From an uncultured Erysipelotrichaceae bacterium (lineage in GTDB: Bacteria; Bacillota_I; Bacilli_A; RF39; UBA660): a DNA stretch of 9,376 nucleotides. A program made the translations under genes and the position numbers. A model generated the notes under the pieces. That model was not told where the DNA came from, did no database searches, and was given only the letters and a program-made list of their open reading frames with translations. Numbering within the stretch: position 1 is the stretch's first letter; the number at the start of each line of letters is the position of its first letter. Below, piece by piece: positions 6,755 through 9,376 of the stretch. The stretch lies in NCBI GenBank assembly GCA_902783405.1, contig CACZQZ010000055.1, forward strand, positions 1-9,376, in the 5' to 3' direction.

Positions 6755-6766
6755 ATCATTCTTTTT
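6738..6766 (-). terminator. Intrinsic terminator of the sufB-lipoprotein unit
   Basis: On the minus strand, AAAAAGAAT (6758-6766) pairs with ATTCTTTTT (6741-6749) around the loop GATTTGTT, and the T-tract continues to 6738. This 9-bp AT-rich stem is the only clear stop signal in the roughly 170-bp, extremely AT-rich gap between the lipoprotein gene and ssb. It sits inside the ssb promoter. Confidence 0.55.
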
Positions 6767-6874
6767 AAACTTTTATTCATACTTTTGTGTCATTTTTAAG
6801 TTTTAATTTAACTAATTTTTAATTTTAAAAAGTAGAATCTTTTCTTTTTAAAAAATTAAACAAATTTTTATTTT
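6767..6874. other. AT-rich intergenic stretch with an AT hairpin
   Basis: There is no coding capacity and no recognisable RNA here. It contains a perfect 10-bp inverted repeat, TTTTAAAAAG/CTTTTTAAAA (6823-6832 and 6844-6853), with an 11-base loop and only one G-C pair. This could be an additional weak 3' processing or pausing hairpin for the lipoprotein mRNA, or merely a by-product of base composition. Confidence 0.35.
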
Positions 6875-7165
6875 TTAACATATTAAATTAAATTCATAAG
6901 ACACTATTTTTTTATTTTCTAATTTTAGTGAAATATAAGAGTCTTTATCACATCTTTTAAAAGAAGATAAATCATAAACTTCTTTTCCTTCTGCTTTGTT
7001 CATTTTCTCTAAATCTTCAAGTTTAATTCTAGCTTCAGTTAATCCAGTTACTCCTGTCATATATTTTTTATAATAATCTGTTCCATATTCTTTCATAAGA
7101 TCTTTTTTATTTGTACACCCTACTACAAATAAAATCATAAAAATAAAAATAAATAACTTTTTCAT
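6875..7165 (-). CDS. Small lipoprotein of unknown function, co-transcribed with sufB
   Basis: The predicted 96-aa lipoprotein has MKK, a strongly hydrophobic signal (4-15), and a lipobox VVGC with the lipidated cysteine at 17. The mature part is about 80 residues and charged, with a predicted helix over about 40-60 (TEARIKLEDLEKMNKAEGKE) and two further cysteines at 72 and 96; the last is the C-terminal residue itself. I recognise no family. AGGAGG sits right before the start and overlaps the sufB TAG stop, with 10 bases between the genes, so it is translated from the sufB message. Anchoring on the outer face of the membrane is firm from the lipobox. Any link to iron-sulfur assembly is only positional. 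Confidence 0.85.
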   Translation of the reverse strand: MKKLFIFIFMILFVVGCTNKKDLMKEYGTDYYKKYMTGVTGLTEARIKLEDLEKMNKAEGKEVYDLSSFKRCDKDSYISLKLENKKIVSYEFNLIC

Positions 7166-7175
7166 TTTTCTCCTC

Positions 7176-8483
7176 CTAAAAATAGTCTTTTAACAGATGA
7201 TTTAATTCTACTGCATATTCCATAGGTAGTTCTTCTCTAAAACGTTCTATAAATCCCATAATAATTAATTCTTTAGCTTTTTCTTCGCTAATTCCCCTTG
7301 TTTGTAAATAAAATAATTGTTCTTGATTTATTTTAGAAACAGTTGCCTCATGTTCTAAAGTACTCGTATCATTTTCTATTTTATTATTTGGTACCGTATC
7401 ACTTTTCGATAAATCATCTAATAAAATTGTATCACATTTGATAATACTTTTTGATTTTTCTGCATTTTTTCCAATAGCTACTGTTCCTCTATATGTAGAA
7501 TTTCCCCCTTGAAGAGCAATAGACTTACTAATAATATTACTTTTTGTATATGGCGCTAAGTGAATCATTTTAGCTCCAGCGTCTTGTATTTGTTTTCCTT
7601 TAGCAACAGCGATTGATATACAGTTTCCTTCTGCCCTTTTACCATTTAAAATACAACAAGGATATTTCATGTTAACTTTAGATCCTATATTTCCATCAAT
7701 CCATTCCATGAGTCCATCTTCTTCTACAATTGCTCTTTTAGTAACTAAATTATATACATCTTCACTCCAATTTTGAATTGTTGTATATCTACATTTAGCA
7801 TTTTTTCCAACATATATTTCAACAACGGCTGCATGAAGAGAATCTTCCGTATACGTAGGAGCTGTACAACCTTCCATGTAATGAAGAGATGAATTTTCAT
7901 CTACAATAATGAGTGTTCGCTCAAATTGACCCATACTTCTTGTATTAATTCTGAAATAACTTTGAAGAGGCCTATCGATTGTTGTATTTGGTGGTACATA
8001 AATAAATGTTCCTCCACTCCAAACGGCTCCATTCAATGCTGTATATTTATTCTCATTATATTTTACTAATTTATTAAAATATTTCCTAAAAAGTTCAGGA
8101 TACTTTTTTAAAGCTGTATCTGTATCACAAAAAATAATGTTTTTTTCTTCTAGTTCTTTAATCATATTATGATATACTACTTCGCTTTCAAATTGGGCAC
8201 CAACGCCACCTAAATATTTTTTTTCAGCATCTTTTAACCCAATTTTTTCAAAAGTATCGTTTGCACATTTTGGAACCTTTTTCCAATCATTAACTACTTC
8301 ATCACTGATTCTTTTATAATATGTTATTGCATCAAAATCTATCTTAAGTTCTGGCCCAAATGTTGGATTTTTTAATTTTGTAAAAGCTTCATAAGAGGTA
8401 AGTCTAAAATCGGTCATCCATTTGGGCTCATGTTTGATTTTTGATATTTCCAAAATCTTATTTTCATCTAAACCTGTATTCAT
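7176..8483 (-). CDS. sufB: Fe-S cluster assembly scaffold subunit SufB
   Basis: SufB is the scaffold subunit of the cytosolic SufBCD complex, where iron-sulfur clusters are built with sulfur supplied by SufS/SufU. The protein has 435 aa, slightly shorter than the usual about 465, mainly at the N-terminus. Family landmarks include the N-terminal LGGVGAQFESEVVYHN (91-106), WSGGTFIYVP (155-164), QSYFRIN (174-180), EGCTAPTY (204-211, C206), IQNW (236-239), IIKCDTIL (347-354, C350), LEHEATVSKI (376-385) and the C-terminal RGISEEKA...MGFIERF...LPMEYA. The Cys in the E. coli GANCGAHTFP segment is Ser here (LSKSDTVP), as is normal for Firmicutes SufB. The Bacillus order sufCDSUB puts sufB last, but here it is first in its unit with no other suf gene visible in the window. 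The ribosome binding site is AGAGGATG before ATG 8483. Confidence 0.95.
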   Translation of the reverse strand: MNTGLDENKILEISKIKHEPKWMTDFRLTSYEAFTKLKNPTFGPELKIDFDAITYYKRISDEVVNDWKKVPKCANDTFEKIGLKDAEKKYLGGVGAQFESEVVYHNMIKELEEKNIIFCDTDTALKKYPELFRKYFNKLVKYNENKYTALNGAVWSGGTFIYVPPNTTIDRPLQSYFRINTRSMGQFERTLIIVDENSSLHYMEGCTAPTYTEDSLHAAVVEIYVGKNAKCRYTTIQNWSEDVYNLVTKRAIVEEDGLMEWIDGNIGSKVNMKYPCCILNGKRAEGNCISIAVAKGKQIQDAGAKMIHLAPYTKSNIISKSIALQGGNSTYRGTVAIGKNAEKSKSIIKCDTILLDDLSKSDTVPNNKIENDTSTLEHEATVSKINQEQLFYLQTRGISEEKAKELIIMGFIERFREELPMEYAVELNHLLKDYF

Positions 8484-8507
8484 AATATCATCCTCTAACT
8501 AAGATAT

Positions 8508-8513
8508 ATTATA
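8508..8513 (-). promoter_or_regulatory. Likely -10 box of the sufB promoter
   Basis: A perfect TATAAT on the minus strand stands about 25 bases before the sufB ATG in the 124-bp divergent spacer. No convincing -35 hexamer lies 16-18 bases upstream, where AGGATT or TAGGAT is found, so it may need an activator or be weak. No clear Fur or IscR-type operator was recognised. Confidence 0.5.
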
Positions 8514-8550
8514 CAGGAAAATAAACAAAAATCCTATATTTTTTTTCTAA

Positions 8551-8579
8551 TTCATATTTTTAATAATTAAACATATAGT
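8551..8579 (+). promoter_or_regulatory. Possible sigma-A-type promoter of spoVS
   Basis: TTCATA (-35, 8551-8556), a 17-nt spacer and TATAGT (-10, 8574-8579), with the predicted start just before the AAAGGATG ribosome binding site. Bacillus spoVS uses sigma-H. An AGGAAAA at 8515-8521 resembles a sigma-H -35, but no matching GAAT -10 follows at the right distance. Confidence 0.45.
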
Positions 8580-8607
8580 TAAATAGAGAAAGGATGATAA
8601 CAATATT

Positions 8608-8868
8608 ATGGAAATGTTAAAAGTAAAATCAAAATCAAACCCTAATGCTGTTGCAGGAGCACTCGCTAATGTTTTTAGGGAAAAAGGTAGTGTTGAAATT
8701 CAAGCTATTGGAGCTGGGGCATTAAACCAAGCAATTAAAGCAATTGCCATTGCACGAGGTTTTGTAGCACCATCTGGGAAAAATTTAATTTGCATTCCAG
8801 CATTTACTGAAATTACCATTGATGGTGAAGAAAGAACTGCTATTAAATTAATTGTTGAGGCGAAATAG
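8608..8868 (+). CDS. spoVS: Stage V sporulation protein S (Alba-like)
   Basis: The 86-aa protein has the same length as Bacillus SpoVS and is near-identical in pattern along its whole length: MExLKVxxKSxPNxVAGALA (1-20), REKGSVEIQAIGAGALNQAI (24-43), AIARGFVAPSG (47-57), ICIPAF (62-67) and DGEERTAIKLIVE (72-84). The fold is Alba-like and binds nucleic acid. In Bacillus it acts in spore coat and cortex formation and septation; homologues also occur in non-sporulating bacteria, so it does not prove sporulation. It is the only plus-strand gene here, divergent from sufB and convergent with the unknown gene at the right edge. AAAGGATG is the ribosome binding site, with slightly long spacing of about 11 bases. 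Lower AT content than its surroundings reflects the conserved Ala/Gly-rich protein. Confidence 0.97.
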   Translation: MEMLKVKSKSNPNAVAGALANVFREKGSVEIQAIGAGALNQAIKAIAIARGFVAPSGKNLICIPAFTEITIDGEERTAIKLIVEAK

Positions 8869-8876
8869 CCTTTTTT
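8854..8876 (+). terminator. Compact intrinsic terminator overlapping the spoVS stop
   Basis: AGGC pairs with GCCT around the loop GAAATA, extended by one G-T pair, and is followed by a run of T residues. The TAG stop of spoVS lies inside the hairpin loop. The stem is short, so efficiency is uncertain, but the position and T-run fit a terminator. Confidence 0.5.
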
Positions 8877-8938
8877 TTATAGATTAATTTTACTTTTTTC
8901 TATCTTTTATATTTTTTAAGAGAACTTTCCTAATATAT

Positions 8939-8962
8939 AAAAAAGAAGAGTTCTCACTCTCC
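8939..8962 (-). terminator. Intrinsic terminator of the right-edge gene
   Basis: On the minus strand, GGAGAGT (8956-8962) pairs with ACTCTTC (8945-8951; one G-U pair) around a GAGA tetraloop of GNRA type, followed by TTTTTT (8939-8944). This is a compact, well-formed terminator about 35 bases after the stop of the right-edge gene. It prevents antisense reading into spoVS. Confidence 0.75.
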
Positions 8963-8997
8963 CTGAAAGTTAATACTAACACATGATAAATATAATC

Positions 8998-9376
8998 TTA
9001 TTTTGTTTTAGATAATTCTTCTTTTTTTAAATATTTTTTAAAAATTGAACTTAAATCATTCAAATTTCCATAATCAATATCACTTTCAAACACATCGCTA
9101 TTTTCTATAATAAAATCAGAAGCTTTATCTACCTTTCGTTCTTCTAATCCGTCATTAAAACTTTCTGCAAATTTCATAATATTTTCTTTATATGAACTTT
9201 TCATAAGAGTATCTCTCATCTTTTTATCATAATTCATATTTTCTAAAAAAGGAACGATACTTTCCATTTGCATTCCCTCCCTGGTTAATGCATCGACAAG
9301 CAATGATGGATCACTTCTAAAATATATATTAAAAGCATCGTTTGATCCTATAATATTATTAATAATTTGGACTAAA
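8998..9376 (-). CDS. Protein of unknown function (5' end beyond window)
   Basis: The frame is open from the right edge to a TAA at 8998, giving 125 visible residues with no stop, so the gene most likely starts outside the window. The visible part is acidic and helical, without membrane segments: LVQIINNIIGSNDAFNIYFR (1-20), then about 35-75 rich in Met, Lys and Glu, and a C-terminal tail ending in a Lys/Glu cluster (KKYLKKEELSKTK). I recognise no family. A GGGAGGG motif followed seven bases later by ATG (9265-9267) could act as an internal start giving an 89-aa protein beginning MESIVPFLENM. The continuous upstream frame makes a longer protein more likely. A solid terminator follows the stop, so it is the last gene of its transcript. 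Confidence 0.65.
   Translation of the reverse strand, partial: LVQIINNIIGSNDAFNIYFRSDPSLLVDALTREGMQMESIVPFLENMNYDKKMRDTLMKSSYKENIMKFAESFNDGLEERKVDKASDFIIENSDVFESDIDYGNLNDLSSIFKKYLKKEELSKTK

Noticed and set aside
7176..8483. Missing SufB catalytic cysteine (Ser359 where E. coli has Cys405)
   Set aside because: Firmicutes SufB proteins normally have Ser-x-Ser-Asp-Thr here, so it is a lineage feature rather than a defect.
8515..8534. AGGA...TCCT inverted repeat in the sufB-spoVS spacer as an operator
   Set aside because: Only four paired bases with a 12-base AT-rich gap; expected by chance in this composition.
1..9376. CRISPR array, tRNA, rRNA or riboswitch
   Set aside because: No regularly spaced direct repeats, no cloverleaf-like segments and no conserved riboswitch cores were seen; intergenic gaps are all short and AT-rich.

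Overview
The window comes from a very AT-rich, low-GC Gram-positive bacterium. A wall-bearing Bacilli or Clostridia relative, such as an uncultured gut lineage on the Bacilli/Mollicutes side, fits best; this placement is inference. The grounds are: a PASTA-domain Ser/Thr kinase, which implies peptidoglycan; a Firmicutes-type SufB; a full-length SpoVS, a family typical of endospore formers; strong AAGGAGG-type ribosome binding sites; and the gene order rlmN-prpC-prkC-rsgA. prpC and rsgA both end in TGA, so the genetic code is the standard one and not the Mycoplasma code.

Layout, read in the direction of transcription (everything is on the minus strand except spoVS). At the right edge is a 5'-truncated gene of unknown function, followed by a good GNRA-loop intrinsic terminator. 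Convergent to it is spoVS on the plus strand. Divergent from spoVS is a short operon of sufB and a small lipoprotein gene. Next comes a monocistronic ssb, whose promoter is interleaved with the terminator of the preceding unit. Between ssb and rlmN lies a small decayed island: a membrane-anchored phage tail-collar-like protein that has lost conserved residues, and a frameshifted remnant of the Rpn/PD-(D/E)XK transposase-nuclease family. An extended -10 promoter then starts the housekeeping operon rlmN-prpC-prkC-rsgA, with an 11-nt gap, a 4-nt overlap and a 1-nt gap. Last, behind its own strong promoter and running off the left edge, is an exported protein with a cysteine-containing ectodomain and a C-terminal VirB2/TrbC (T4SS pilin)-like two-helix segment.

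Functionally, the best understood part is the kinase/phosphatase pair. PrkC senses muropeptides or lipid II through its PASTA repeats and PrpC reverses its phosphorylations. It is co-transcribed with two ribosome factors, RlmN (rRNA/tRNA A-methylation) and RsgA (30S maturation GTPase). I see no clearly novel defence or mobile system. The items most worth a second look are the VirB2-like chimeric exported protein, the decayed tail-collar/Rpn island, and the isolated sufB coupled to a lipoprotein. No stretch longer than about 300 bases lacks a gene.
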